Part shown: positions 39,301-53,900 of the stretch, in pieces | Numbering within the stretch: position 1 is the stretch's first letter | How the letters are laid out: each line of letters starts with the position of its first letter | From: Pampus argenteus | Taxonomy: Eukaryota > Chordata > Actinopteri > Scombriformes > Stromateidae | Reading direction: 5' to 3' | DNA: 64,000 nt | NCBI GenBank assembly: GCA_036937835.1 | Contig: CM072879.1 | Location: 16,051,001 to 16,115,000 of the forward strand | Program-made: the position numbers and the translations under genes | The notes under the pieces: generated by a model | The model's database searches: none | What the model was told of the DNA's origin: nothing | What the model saw: the letters and a program-made list of their open reading frames with translations, nothing else

Positions 39301-40050
39301 CTGTCTCTCCCTCCCCATCGAACACATCTCAACACCCTCCCACTGTTTGTCCAGAGAGACACTGCGTGATATAATTAGTCCATGTGCAGTGAAGCGCGGT
39401 TGTTTTTTGTACAGTTGAGGAGGAAACGCAGAGATTTTCTGCCTCATTATCACACAGTAGACATTTTGCATCATATTACTGACTCTTTGGGAGATGCTCT
39501 GGAGGATAGCATCAGCCTAATCAGCCTGGAGTTAAGTAGCCTATAATTGAGCAAATTGAAAACTGTATTACAAACAAACTACTTGATCCCGTTGCTGCAA
39601 AAAAAAAATTAAATAAGACCATATAGCTCATCGATTTGCAACTGAAGGGATCGCAACCATGGTAAATAAGTGTCTGACGAGTCTATAATTTGGGCTCTCT
39701 TGCATCCTTTCATGATTCACAGTTCAAGAAACTCCTTGTTTAACTCTCGCTGACCCTGTATGCAGCCGCTCCGTTTCAGATAAGCCCGCTCTGGTCTGAT
39801 TGCTCAGCCTCTCTGCAGGCTTCCTGTGGTTCTGGAGGCTACGTAAACAAAAAAAGATATCACCTCTTTTTCTTCTTCTTTAATCAAAATGGAAACTTCT
39901 CAAATATATCTGTGCATGTTCAAGCCCGAATCCAATACGAAATATGCAAGTGGACAACATGATTTCAGTGGGAGACACTTCTCATAAAGAAATGTAGCGT
40001 TTATATCAAATACAGAAAAGGCTCTGACTTATTACTTACGCTGTGACTGC

Positions 40051-40088
<38 letters not shown>

Positions 40089-40240
40089 ACAGCAAGACAC
40101 TCACGTCTGTTATTGTGCTTGACAAAGTGCACATGAGTATGAAAAGTATTGACAGTGGCCTGTTAGCGCTGTGGCGGTTAATCCATAACCTTGGTCAAGC
40201 ACACACACACTTGTGTTCGCGTGCAAGGACATACATGCAT

Positions 40241-40274
<34 letters not shown>

Positions 40275-40638
40275 AAACACACTCATGCTCTATTGACATT
40301 TGACCTTTACAGGAAGCAACACAGAGATCAACTGACCAGAAGTTGCTGTCAATCAGGGAGTATCCAACCCACCCCCGAAACCATTTCTCCTCCACCCTTG
40401 CCTCTCCGCTTTCACCCAATCAATACTCATTAAATAGTCAGTGTTTAGTATACGTGACCAATGAGTGTACATAAAGGGGCGAGGCAGAGAGGAAAGAGTG
40501 AAACGACGAAATGGAGCCCGAGAAGAAATGTAATGTAGGAACAAGTCGGAGAGGGTGAAGCTGATGGTGTATAAGTGAGGGGAAGGGATCGAGAGATGGT
40601 AGAAGTGAGGAGAAGAAGATTTTCTTATCAGACAACAT

Positions 40639-40673
<35 letters not shown>

Positions 40674-40899
40674 CCGTCGACTCGGAGTGGTGCCGTCTTT
40701 GTAAACACAGCTTTGATGATAGTCGTATCACACGGAGTCCAATGCCTTGACATGAAGAGAGTGAACCTGCTGTGCACTGTGTGTGTGAGTGTGTGAGTGT
40801 GTGTGTCTGTGGTCTGTGTCTCTATTTATGTCCCTGTGTGAGACTGTGGCTTTCTGACACTAGAAATGCGAAAAATGATAGCAATACGAGGATGTCAGG

Positions 40900-40936
<37 letters not shown>

Positions 40937-43374
40937 TGACTGCACAATGAACTTATCCCTATACATAGACTGGCTCAATATTGGATGTTTAATATTTAAG
41001 TATATCTATCTGACTGAGGGATTGGAAAAAGGTGGGAGGTAGCAGTGTGTGCATAGACACACACACACACACATACACGTATAGCAGCGCTGACTTAAAT
41101 TTACTTGCAATCAGACTCTTTCATCCAAGTGAACGAAAACACAAACACTCCATGTGCACTCAAGAGTGCACAAATGAGATGAAAATATATTCAAACATCA
41201 AGCATCAAAACATTGATGTTGGTGGAGGAACCGGTAGCTTTAGCAGCTCGCTGTGACCCTGTGCTGTGGATACTTCTGTGTCTGTGGCTATTGCCATTGC
41301 TACAGCGCGACTGGTTGTAGTGTCGGCTGCGATTGTGACCAGCTAGTTCCTGTTACAACACCTTCAGACATTTAAAAGGACCGTGATGATACACTACATG
41401 ACGTTTTATCCGATACGTGCCGACAGCTGTGAATCAAAATTGTTGTATTATGGCTGAAATAATTAGTCAACGAATTGACGAGTTGATTGATGCTGACATT
41501 TAATCAAACTCTAATTGTAAAGGTTTTCTGCTTTTTATATAATCGTGAATTTAATATCTTAGTGTTCTGAGAAATGAAAGATCATTGGTCTGAACGTGAC
41601 TGTTAGTTGCAGCCCGACTAACTAACTGCATCCTTAGTTGCATGTTTACCCATACAAAAACATACTTTGACACAACACCAGTCTACTTTAAATCTGTTTT
41701 GTTTTGCAGTCTAATGTAATACAGCGACCGCCTCCAGATAGCAATCATACAAACCTCCACCCAGTGCACACAACACTTTAATTTAACCACCCCCTCCCCC
41801 TTGTATTACACTGTAAGTGCAGGCCCATACATGCATATTACACATGCAATTTATTCGTGATTTCCCACATTACCATGCAGGGAGCCTATGGCTGTACATT
41901 CCTTGCCACTCACAATATGAGGTGACGTGCATGCAGTGGCATACACATGAATACGCAGTGAGTCATTGTTATGTAGCCAGGGTTTACCTGCCAGCCAGCC
42001 TCTAATCACAGACACACACTGACTCAGTTATTTGCTCATAAACATGCAACGCTCTGTTTTTTTGTTTTTTTTTATGTCCGTGTGAGAAGTGGAAAAGGTA
42101 CTTTAATGGTTTATTCACCCAAATTACAAAACAAACATATTTTCTTACTTACCTCTTTTGTAATAGCTGGGTCTTATAGAGTTCTTTGATTCATCAGGTA
42201 TTTAATTCACTAATTAAAGTAAATTAATTTAGCAATTACTGTGTGGTTGTTGTATCCATGAACTATATCACAATATACTGTATATATCTATATTCCCTGC
42301 ACCTGCAACCTTGACAAACTGTTTGTTTTTTTTTTGCAATTTGGATGAACTTCCCCTTTAACCAGACACGCATATACACCCGTATGATGACGTTTGGCCC
42401 ATAATTCAAGATGAATACAGCCATGTATATTAATAAAATCATATATTATCCATATACATACAAGATCTGATAGTACTGCTTTGTACCAGCCTGTGTAATC
42501 TATATGACACAGCACATAAACAAGGAGCGGTATGCTAGGAAAGATAGCGAGACAGAGACAGACGAGAAGAAAAGGAGGGAGGGAGGAAGGGAGGGAGGGA
42601 GGGTGGAGGAGAGACACAGCAGGCTTGGTCGTTTGTTGTTAGAAACAAAGTGCTGTTAAATGATTTACTTGTTCCCTGCATTGAAGTATGTTACCTCATT
42701 AAAGAACAGGAGCTGGCAGACTGGCCACTAAACACACACACACACACACACACACTACATCATGCACAAGCTGACTTATGCATTCTCAAGTACACAAAAG
42801 TACAAATACACACATACACAAACACACACGCACAGCAGGACCAGAGAGGGAACTAGGTCACATTAACCAGCTCAATCTCACTGCATTTGCAACATACAAG
42901 AGGTCCCGCTGTCGCACATTAGATACTACGCATTAAAACACACATATACACACACACACATAGACACGCACAACTATGAGATAATTATCACACCCACATC
43001 TAATAACACACACACCCAAACATAAAATATTTACTCCAGAAGAAGTAAAGTAAACATATTCAGTTTTAAAAGCAACACACACACTCTCTCTCTCAGTTAC
43101 ACATTTCTATACTCCCTTTTCTCAAATACACATGGGAGTCGACTATATCCACAGATGCAATCTACAAATTCATTTACTCATGCATAGCTAAACGCATGTG
43201 TTTACCTAAATCCCGAGATCACAATGAGATTGGGACACAAAATCCCTCGGAAATATATCGTGTAAATCTCTTTAACCGTCTTGATGCCTAGAGATTTATT
43301 TCCGAATGTACATCAACATCTACGCTGGAGATTTATGCTGCCGCAGATGCGCGCGGATCCATCACACGCCCACG

Positions 43375-43445
<71 letters not shown>

Positions 43446-46400
43446 GCACGTAGAGCAGCGCCGATGGCAAAGCTCTATCAACAGGTGGAGGAATATCAGA
43501 GCCGAACCGTAGCCAACGCCAAAACAAGGCTGCCTTTCAGTAAATACGATGCCAGTGTTTGTGTACAGTTGTGCACACACACATATTGCATATACACTCA
43601 AACAGTGGCGTCCATTTAAATCCTGGTGTCCGAGACTGAACGTAGCAATGTTAACCGATGCCAACACCAGCAACAAAATCCCAAATTTCCTCATCCAAGA
43701 GGGCCTGTGTCTCGTCGCTCGCGGAGGGTTAAATAAATGACGGCTGAGAAGATTAATGGAAGGCATATTTTATACTGACAGTTCCTTCTACAAATAAACA
43801 GAGCTTGGTAGGAGGTGAGAGGATTTGAAGAAGAGGAGAAAGCAGGACTGAGAGAGGAAGAAACGAGGGTGGAGGGAAAGGTCGAGGCCACAGGAACTCT
43901 CCCATAAGAGCCTGTTTGTTTCCTCCCCATCTGTTTACTCCACTGTGCAGTGTTCTTACCATGAGACCGTTACACCACTTGTCCGTCGCTGTTCCACTTA
44001 GCGGATGAAGGAGAGCATTGATGCGGAGGTTTCCATTTGGGTTCTTTTACATAGAGTATGAAATATGAGCACGGAGTTGGTGGAACTCACCCGGGGGGTG
44101 ACGTATTGGGAGCAGCTAAGCGGGAGAAGCGCGCACAAAAGTTTCTTATTTGGCACGAGTTCGGGCCATCTCGTCTCCAACACAAATCAATAGAGGACAG
44201 AGATTAGAGAATATTTACTTATGAGCTCGGTGATTTATGTGTTTTTCAGACATATAGTAGTTATCAGTAGTGGTGCCAACCTGTCTGTGGAGAAGAAAAA
44301 AAAAAGAAAAAGATTTATGACTGCATATAATCTGAGCCATTATGAGTAAATATCAGAACTGAGAAGCCACAAAAGTCCGGGTTTATTTTATAAGTGACAG
44401 ATGTTAAATATCATACATCAATAGAAGCGTGTCAGCGTGATATTTATTAGATTTGTTTTCTGTCATTTGGTGTATCGCTGTGGAATAGGGACCTGTGCTT
44501 TTCTGTTGTCATCTTTCACTAATCACCGTATTGATCACTGATGAGACTGTTTTTTTTTATTGACCAGTGGCGTATTTGTCTTTCCAGTTCACGACAATAT
44601 TTCTGTCTTAAATGACTTTCTGATTTATTGCCTTAGATATTGGTGTTAACTTATAGAGTACGTTGGCTGATATTTAGCAAAAAAAAAGTGCGATTATTTG
44701 CATTATTGATTAATCCACTGATTATTTTTCCAATTGAATCTATTAATTGTTGGGTAATTACACCTGGGAATATATTGAAAATATGACCATTGCAAGTTCC
44801 AAGATTGACATATTGATGTCTTTTGTGAGACCAACAGTGCAAAACTCAAACATATTTCATGTCATTTTAAAAGCTGCAATATCCTCACAAATTCAGCTTG
44901 ATAAATAACTGGTATAATAGCTAATAAATCAATAACAGCCTGTATTTGTTTTGGTCAATACGCTGATGTTTGTTCTGATGATCTGATTCTTTTAAACTCT
45001 CAAGTAATTAATATCTTTAATTTCTGTTTTGTCTGCAAATGTCCAGTGTCGGTTGGGCTAAAATGCATATTAATATGAATCTGTTTATTTGCATTATATA
45101 TTATAAATTCATATCCGTCGTTGTTTCTGATAGGTTCGACTACCAGGAGCTGCTCCACAACTCCACCTTTTGTTTGGTGCCTCGAGGTCGGCGCCTGGGC
45201 TCCTTTCGCTTCCTGGAGTCCCTACAGGTAACAACTATATTCATTATTAAAAATCTCATTGGCTACATTATCATGCTGCACGCGTTGCACAAGACTCATA
45301 TATAATCTACTGTATACTGCAGACAGTCATCAACAGTGTAATCATGTTATGTATGGAATAATGTATGGGCTTACAAATCATTCACTTACACATAGAAGAA
45401 GAATGTGCCAAATATCAAATCAAATTTTATTTATATAGCCCAAAATCACAACATACATTTGTCTCAGAGGGCTTTACAATCTGTACAGGGAGTGACACCC
45501 TCTGTCCTTAGACCCTCGATTCTAGTGAGGAAAAAAAAAAAAAGCCTTTTTAACAGGGATAAAAGGTGGAAGAAACCTCAGGAAGAGCCACAGAGGAGGG
45601 ATCCCTCTCCCAGGATGGACAGACGTGCAATGATGTCACATGCACAGAACAAATCAACACACACATATTCTACACTCACGATGAATTATAACCCTGCTCT
45701 TATATTACTCTCCTTCCTGTGTTCATCCTGCCTGAGGAGTTTCCCCGTTCTCTGAGGCTCACATAAACAAACAACTGAAAATCTCTACATTCCATATGCC
45801 AACACAGCAATTATGAAAACATTAGCTGCAGCATTTCCCTCAACATAACACTATTAAGACTAACCAAATTACACGTTTTTTACAGGAAACAGCCCTGATT
45901 CAATGAGCATGGAAATGCACAGGATGCAGAATGTTTATGTTCCGTTGTTTGTGTAATCTTTTGGTTATTGACACCTTTAATGGTTACATGTTGTTGTTGT
46001 TTTCCCCCAGACCGTTGCATTGTGTTGAATGTAAATTTAAGCCATAAAGCTTTATTTGCTATTTGCTAAGCCTGGAAAAAAGGTCCATTAACACACACAC
46101 ACACACACGCACACATGCACATACTTACACACTGAACACTGAAATTGTTCATTTAAGTCCATCAGTGAAATGGACGAGTAAAGAAACAATGAAGAAAAAA
46201 AAAACACAGGCGAGAGAAGAGTTTAAACGAGCTGTAGTCGGTGTAGTTCACTGTCTGCCACCCAAGTCGACGGTCTCACACCGGCGCAGGAAGCAGTAGT
46301 GGCTGTTTTTAGATTTGACGAACACTGAACTCTGGCTACAATGTTCCCTGGCCACACTGCTCTCTGGGGCTGTGTGTGTGTGTGAGTGTGTGAGTGTGTG

Positions 46401-46611
46401 AGTGTGTGTGTGTGTGAGTGTGTGAGTGTGAGTGTGAGTGTGTGAATGGTCCGGAAGCATCCATAGGAGTGGCAGCCTGCCCTACCACTGATGTCTGCTG
46501 AATGGACAAATCCACACACAGCTCACTTGGCTTGGCAGCCGGCAGCAGTCATGGTCCCTTTCTCCTCCTGTCTTCCCTCTTTGTCCTCTCTTTCTTCTTT
46601 CCCTCCCCACC

Positions 46612-46652
<41 letters not shown>

Positions 46653-49600
46653 TTTTCCATTCAAGCCACTTTTCAAGATTTTTCAGTTGTATAATTATTT
46701 TTATTTTATTTTTTTGTATTTTGTATTTTTTGGTGCCAGCCAAGCCCACAAAAGAACTGGCAATTACCAGTGTGGTAAGAAACGTGCTGCCAGCTTTCCA
46801 ATATACACACACACACACAGACACACATTTACACACTCTCCCTCTGCATACACATTCACTCAAAGCATCTCCCAATGCAAACAAAGTAAAAACAACTACA
46901 CAGCACATAGGCTTTTCACATTACTCTCCCTCCAGGCAGTGGGGGAGGACATGAAATGTTTGAAACTCACCCTCAGAACGCCTTATCTCCGGGAGGGGGA
47001 GAAGACTCAGGCGAGCCCTGGGATGCATTTCGAATGTAAAGGCCTTGGATTATTACTCTGACACGTACACACATGTACAAATCCTCCCATTTGCTCAAGT
47101 GTCCTTCAGCAGGCCTATTCTCACATGAAATGCAGAAGACCCAGTGGGCCAGAGAATGCGTTTGATCTCCACTATTTCGGCTGCTGTTGCTGTTCTCTGG
47201 TGGTTTAATTAGGTGAGGGGGAAAAAAATAACACCCAGACCGCAGTGAGTAGAAAGAGGAGGAAGAGAGCGGGAAGGGATGAGAGTGCAGTGGAGGAGAA
47301 ATGGGAAAATGGGTAAGGTGAGAGAAACCGAAAGACGTGCTGAGAAGGGGGAGACTAAAGGAGAAGGCCTAGGGAAGAGGATGAGGGGTTAGGCAACATA
47401 AAAAAATATTCTCATAACTTCATTTTACTGTCTTCCTAGTATTTGTCCCCTCAGTGGCAACAAGACTCAGACCACTCACACACACACTTCGTGTCTGCGT
47501 GTGTATGAGTGACAGTCTTAAATAATCCTGCAGGAGCTTCCCAGGAAAGGAGAAGATACTGTAGAAGTTTATATTACTCATCGCAGCAGCCAACCTATAT
47601 GGGTCACACACAGCTGCACATAAAGGCCCAAAGCACACAGGAGCATTGAACCTATGACCTGTTCAGAGCAGCTGGGGATGGACCTCTTATAGATTGTGTT
47701 CATGCAGCTGTTATGTTGTTTACTGCCAACAATGAGGAAGGAACCGCAGTCAAACTGCAGCTGATCACACAAGTGATGTATGCGGATCGGATAAAATGTT
47801 TTCGGTTTGTCTTTATCAGTTGGTTTATTGTCTTCTTTTTATGCTCGTGTGTATCCAGGCGGCATGTATTCCTGTGTTGCTGAGTAACGGCTGGGAGCTG
47901 CCTTTCTCCGACGTAATACAGTGGAACCAGGCGGTCATTGAGGGAGATGAGAGATTACTATTGCAGGTAAGATGTAAGCGTGTAAGACACATCACAAGTG
48001 CTCACTTACACAAACGCACAACTGTCACTGTTTCCCAGAGCCGTGGTGAGCGTAAAACGTTGGATTAAATGTAATCGTAATCACTTGGGGAAACATCCAC
48101 CAACCACAGCTGCAAAGCAGGCATTACCTGCATCAAACGGTGTGGTTGCAGGTTGGGGCTCTTTGAGATTAAACACCCATTGAGGTCTTAATCCAGCGCC
48201 CGCTCGCTCATCCTCTGCCTGCGTCTCTTATCATACACATACACATGATTAAACACAATGAGCAGGCGAAAGCTGCCTCACTCAGCTACAACCTTTATCT
48301 CTCTCTCTCTCTCTCTCTCTTTCTGCCTCATGCTAATTACACCGCGTCTCTTCTGCATTGATCCGCTTCGATCTCGACCAATAGAGGACATAAATTGGCA
48401 TTTAGCTAATGAACGCGGGGGACAAGGAGAGAGAGAGAGAGAGTTTAGAGCAGGAGAGACATTTTCAAATGAGAGCGGGATTGGATTAAATGAGCTGACC
48501 TCATCAGTGGCATTTCTGCACGCCTGCAAAAACTCGCACATGAAAACACACACACACATAATACACAAGCAAATATTCACACACTGTCTGTGATCTGAGG
48601 GTAAAGGACTGTGAGGCTGAGTGAGGTTCGACACTTCAGACAAACGCTACCGTGAAACTGTGAGAGGAAAGGATGAGAGGAAGAGAGAAAGTGAAATAGC
48701 GAGATGTTCGGGAAGGGATGGATGTGAAGAGAAGCTGAGACGTTGAAAGACCAAAGAAAGAAAGAAAGATCCTCCTGTTTTTTTTCTTTTAACTGGTGCT
48801 CATTAGGAAATGTGTTAGCCGCGTGAAGACTAAAGGGTTTAGATGGAGTCAGCTGCTCTCACTTTCCTCAGTTCAACATGGCTTTCTTCCACTTTGATTG
48901 GGCTGCCGAGCTTAACTCTTGGAAGTAATTAAATCAGTTTTGGTGATTTAGCCTACTTGAAACCCTCCAGTTTAGCCCTTACTAATTAAAGGCTAATATC
49001 TGAACAACAGGCCACAAATTAGCTCTGTGTCAACTGTTTGTTTGTTTGTTTGTTTTTGGGTTTGGATTAAGCAACTGCTGGATTCAGTTCGAGATGTAAA
49101 TTGATTTGCTTTCTTCTTCTCTCCTCATTTTTTCTCTCGTTTCTTATCGTTGTCTTCAGGTGCCGTCCACAGTGAGAGCAGTAGGAAACGAGAGAGTCCT
49201 GGCTCTCAGACAGAGGACCCAGATGTTGTGGGAAGCCTACTTTTCCTCTGTGGATAAAATCGTCCTCACCACGCTGGAGGTTAGCCTCGGCCTGAACACA
49301 CTCAGCATAAAAACATGGTCACACCAGAAATGATATTCTCCTCGGGAAGCTAAATATGACGTAGTGACTACTGGCTGGGCTACTGTGTAAACTACTGTAG
49401 CTGGTGAACACTAGCATGCTAGCCCGCTAGGAGCATGCTAGCACTAGTTAGTCACAATAGTTCCTACAACTTGTTTCTTTTTTCTTTTTTTTTTATTTAA
49501 GTTTTATTTTACATTATCCATTTATATTTAAATTTTATTTTTTAATCTATTTTCTTCTTTTCTTAATATTGTTTGCTAATTGTCAGGTAGAAAGCTGTAT

Positions 49601-50913
49601 TTAGCTTAGCGTTAGCTTGCTCATTAGCTTGCTCGCGGTTTTAGCAACCATCTCATTTTATGTAATCACGGGGTTGAACAGCAACTCAGCAACAACGTTT
49701 TATGACAGCTGGGCTAAAAAACCTAGAAGAAAGCATCTGTAATATAATGTTATAAGCCCTTGTGCAGTCAAGTGTTTTGTTTTTGGTTTTTTTGTAGGCT
49801 AACAAATGTATTTTTATTTCGTAAAAACTTCTACTAGCAAGAGCTATAGTAAATATGAAAAGTAAACACCATTTTTCCATCCACTTTATTGTAGTGATTA
49901 GATTGGAGTTAATTTAATTTAATTTCACCACAACATGTTGCTGTTTTAAATGCTATTGTGATCTGGTTTTATCTAAATCAATACAACCACTGTATCAATC
50001 GAACTGCATCAGTCATATAGCTTGAACTTTGACCCTTTACTGCCACCATACCCGATCTTGTTTATCTCCCACAAATGCTTATGGTAGGTTGCTTTTGGCT
50101 GCTGCGTACTGACTAGAAACCTGATTAAAAAAAAAAAAATATTATAAGTATTCAGTGTTTTTGCTACCATGCAATTCAAGAATGTGCTGCAACATATCCT
50201 TTCCAGTGAAAAACATCTACAAAAAGTAGTCAGTGCTGTAAACACAGGTTTTTCTCTCAAACACACAACCGTAGTTGCCACCTCTGTGCAGTTTACAGCC
50301 TGTGCGCTATCATCAGTCTCCTTTCAGAAAGGCTTTCCAGCAGAGATTTCACATTTGAATCAAACCACCCTTCTATCTTTATGATTATGGGGTTGGATCC
50401 TGGCCCATGCTCCACATTTCTACTCTTTTTACTATGTAGGTTCAGTGTTGTACTGAAGGTTTAGGGAACATTTTCAAAGCAGTCCACATCCGATCCACCT
50501 GAAGTCTCAGAGAAATCCCCGAATGTATAGAAATTATATATCATTACGTTGTAAATATCAGTCTCAACCTGTTAGTTTCTGCCTCACTGCTCACCATAAC
50601 CGGATTCAGAATAGTTTCAATACTACTGATACTACAATACTACATTTTCATTCTTCTATTCTCTGTTCATCTTTTTGTTCATCTTGTTTTACCCTCTGTG
50701 AATGAGCAGAAAAGAAATGTACTTCAAATGTGGTTTCTCCAGCTTACAAAGAGAGTCATTTGAAGGTTAGCCCAATGATTAAATGATGCATGAAAATAAA
50801 TAATAACCTTCATATATATTAGCAGTTTTTCCACACACTGCCAGCGTTGGTTTTTAGAGCATAAAAATGCAGGGAAACAACAGATTTAACCCCTCTGAAA
50901 GACATCACACAGC

Positions 50914-50955
<42 letters not shown>

Positions 50956-53900
50956 GTTTTACACTCTGATGTTTATAATGGCAGGTCTTGTGTATTAGCT
51001 GCTGTGGATTTATGTTAGTGATAATAAAGGAAAGGTTCTGGAGGTTGGTGATAAGCTGCTTATATACATACAGCATGCAGAGGGGAACCTCTCCCCATGG
51101 GAGACAGCTGTGCAGTCAGCCTGAGGTCAGTGAGGTACAGGGCTGCTGCGTGGACACCTCCTGTTGGTCAAAATGGGAAGTACATAAGCATATTATTAGG
51201 GATTTGGGAATGCAATAATTTGCAAATAGAAATGCATCAATACTCATATTCCATTGGGGAAACAAAGGAAGTTGATGCATGTTCTCTCTTGTAACCCACA
51301 ATCAACCCTCTTTTTTTTTGTTCTCCCCAGATCATTAAGGATCGTGTTTTTTCTCATATATCGAGGAACAAGTACATGTGGAACTCCCTGCCCGGAGGTC
51401 TGCTGGTCCTACCAGAATACTCCACTCACCTCGCACATTTCCCTTTCTACTACCTGGGATTAGGTAAACACACTTCTTAATGTAAATCAGTCCTGCACAG
51501 AAATGCAAATCCTGATTGCACTTGATGATGAAATTATTATGGCGGGAAGGTAGACACGAGTAATAAACAGTGCTCCAGGCGATCATATTCAAGTATTTAC
51601 CAATGTCCTGGCTTGTATTGGTTTTTAATTTTGCAATCTTGTTTAAACATGTCTTGTATATTTTATAATTTAATCAGTCATGACATATTGCTTTCAGTGG
51701 TTTGCATCATTGTCTGAACTGTCAAACTTTAAAATCTCTACACATAGTTGCTTTAAATTGATTGTTATGATGCCATTTCATATTTTTCTTATAAAGTAAC
51801 ACTTGATAAAAATCCAAAAAGGGTAACACATGCTCTCAAATAATTTTTGTGACCTTGCTCAGGGGTCATTCCAGGTCAGGAGTTCACTGCTGTGATCCAC
51901 GCTGTCTCCCCGTTGGTCTCTCAGTCTCAGCCAATCATGAAGCTACTTCAAGTGGTCTCCAAGTCAAAGTACTGCTCACAGGTAAGACAGCCAAATTGTT
52001 CGTTGTAAAACTGTGACAAAATTAAACACAACATAGCCACAAGTGGTAACTTGTTGTATGTCAGCAACAATTTCTGGTCAATCTAAAAGCATCCGTCTGT
52101 GTAATGTTTCAGATCATCATTCTCTGGAACAGCGAGAAGCCGCCACCAAATCGGAGCAAATGGCCACCGATGCCTGTCCCCCTCACTGTGACAGACGGCA
52201 GGAGGAAGGTGAGAGGCCGACGCCACTCATAACTCACACTCAAGTCCACTGTGATATCAGAGTGACAGCGTGACAAACTGTCACTCGCTCAGTCTGTTTA
52301 TGTCTCTCTTTCTTCCGGTCCTCCGGTTTGATGTCTATTTTTCTGTCTTTCTTCCTATCCTTGTATATCTGACATGTCCGTCGATCTGCGTGGCCTTCGC
52401 TTTTCATGAGTGTCACTCATTCTCAAAAGTTTCTTCTCCATTTACCACTTCAATGTCTGTCTGTTATCACCTCCCGAGGCAGAAAAGTAGTGATTCACTC
52501 GTCTCAGTCACTCAACATGATCATCTCTCACTCATTCTCATAATCTCTCAAAGTGCATGCCAAACAACATCTAGCCTGCAGTAGTAAGATTTACAACTGT
52601 GCTTTATCTCAGACCACCAGTCGCTTCCTACCTCATGTTGCCATAGAGACGGAAGCGGTGCTGAGTCTGGACGAAGATACAGTCCTGCTGACCAGTGAGG
52701 TGTGTGTACATGTAGTAGTAAACATACAGCAGTGTTGCACAGATATGAAAATCAATATTTCTGAAAAGTAGCCACTAGCCACAGCATCAAAGTGCTCCTT
52801 CTCTGTACTTGTAGGTGAACTTTGCCTTCTTGGTGTGGCGGAGCTTCCCAGAGCGGATCGTGGGTTACCCTCCCAGGAGCCATTTCTGGGATCCCCTGAA
52901 GCACGCCTGGGGCTACACCTCGAAATGGACCAACGACTACTCCATCATTCTGACTGGAGCTGCCTTCTACCACAGGTACATCAGCACGCTGTAGACAGCT
53001 AAACAGAAAATGCCATTTAAAGCTTCATATGATTTGGTTTTGAATAATAGTTTGCTTCCGATACAGTATGTTTTCATTATCTTTAAACTTGCATGCATGT
53101 AAGGTGCACACACCTAAACACGGACATTAATCATGTTTATTGAGATATTAAAATTTGGACCTGCTGGCACGAGAGGAAAAGTCACACGATTCACTATGAA
53201 TATCAGTCAGGATGGACCAAACAGACAGACCATCATTGCAATCCCTATTGCTTAAAACAATCACACCCACATTTAGACATACACCTACAGAATTAACACC
53301 GATTATGTAACTAAGATCAAAACAAATTGCCTGTCAGAGATCTCTGCAGGGCTGTAACAGCAGCAGCAAGGAGCGTAATGGCACAGATCTCAACATGAAA
53401 AGCAATAAGGGACAATCAAACAGAGATAGTTTTTGTGAAAAAGAAGGGGGGTGAATTACTCAGGGATTACTTCAGACACTTTGATTAACTCCTGAAGCCT
53501 GAAGTCGATATGTGAAATGGCAGAGGGATGCAATTTCTTACACAATAGACAGGGCTTTTTTTTTTTTTTTTAAATATGTTGAAACCTTGCAACATTTCGA
53601 GACAAGGTGGTCATTTTTGTCAGCAGTTTTTAGTGAAAACGCATTTCTCCATGTTAGTTTGAGCACTACAGCCCCATATGTCAGGGCCATGATATCTGCC
53701 AAATTCCTCTTTCACCACTAAAACAGTAAAATGACAATGTGTAGCCAGTCAGTAAAAAAAAAAAAAAAAAAAAAACCTGTCTCGCTCATTGTAGAATCCC
53801 TCAAATTAGCCTTTTCATACACAAGTAATGTTTCCTAACAGGGAAAAGAGGCAACTCCCCAGAGTCAGCTGCAAAAATACATTCACATTAAATTATATGT

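Larger units (their letters stand above)
7186..45133 (+). other. ext1: ext1 intron 1, about 38 kb
   Basis: GTAAG donor and TGATAG acceptor. A very long first intron is also typical of mammalian EXT1. No exon of another gene could be supported on either strand: the longer ORFs are translations of CA/TG tracts or random frames. Contents are microsatellites (major ones listed separately), a Tc1-like remnant, several degenerate teleost interspersed repeats, and complex low-repeat islands (13.2-13.9, 21.3-21.6, 33.1-33.4 and 43.2-43.7 kb) that could hold cis-regulatory DNA. The rest is AT-rich unique-looking sequence in which I see nothing specific. Confidence 0.9.
45228..47858 (+). other. ext1: ext1 intron 2
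   Basis: 2.6 kb. It holds the SINE-like element (45416-45660), an interrupted TG tract (46372-46443), a CT tract (46613-46651) and short CA tracts near 46090 and 46804. Nothing else is recognised. Confidence 0.85.

Noticed and set aside
49405..49640. GCTAGC/TTAGC-rich words that resemble the tail of a dispersed repeat
   Set aside because: Only the simple words match; no ordered diagnostic blocks.
53756..53776. Long poly(A) run as a retroposon tail
   Set aside because: No recognisable element body or target duplication next to it.
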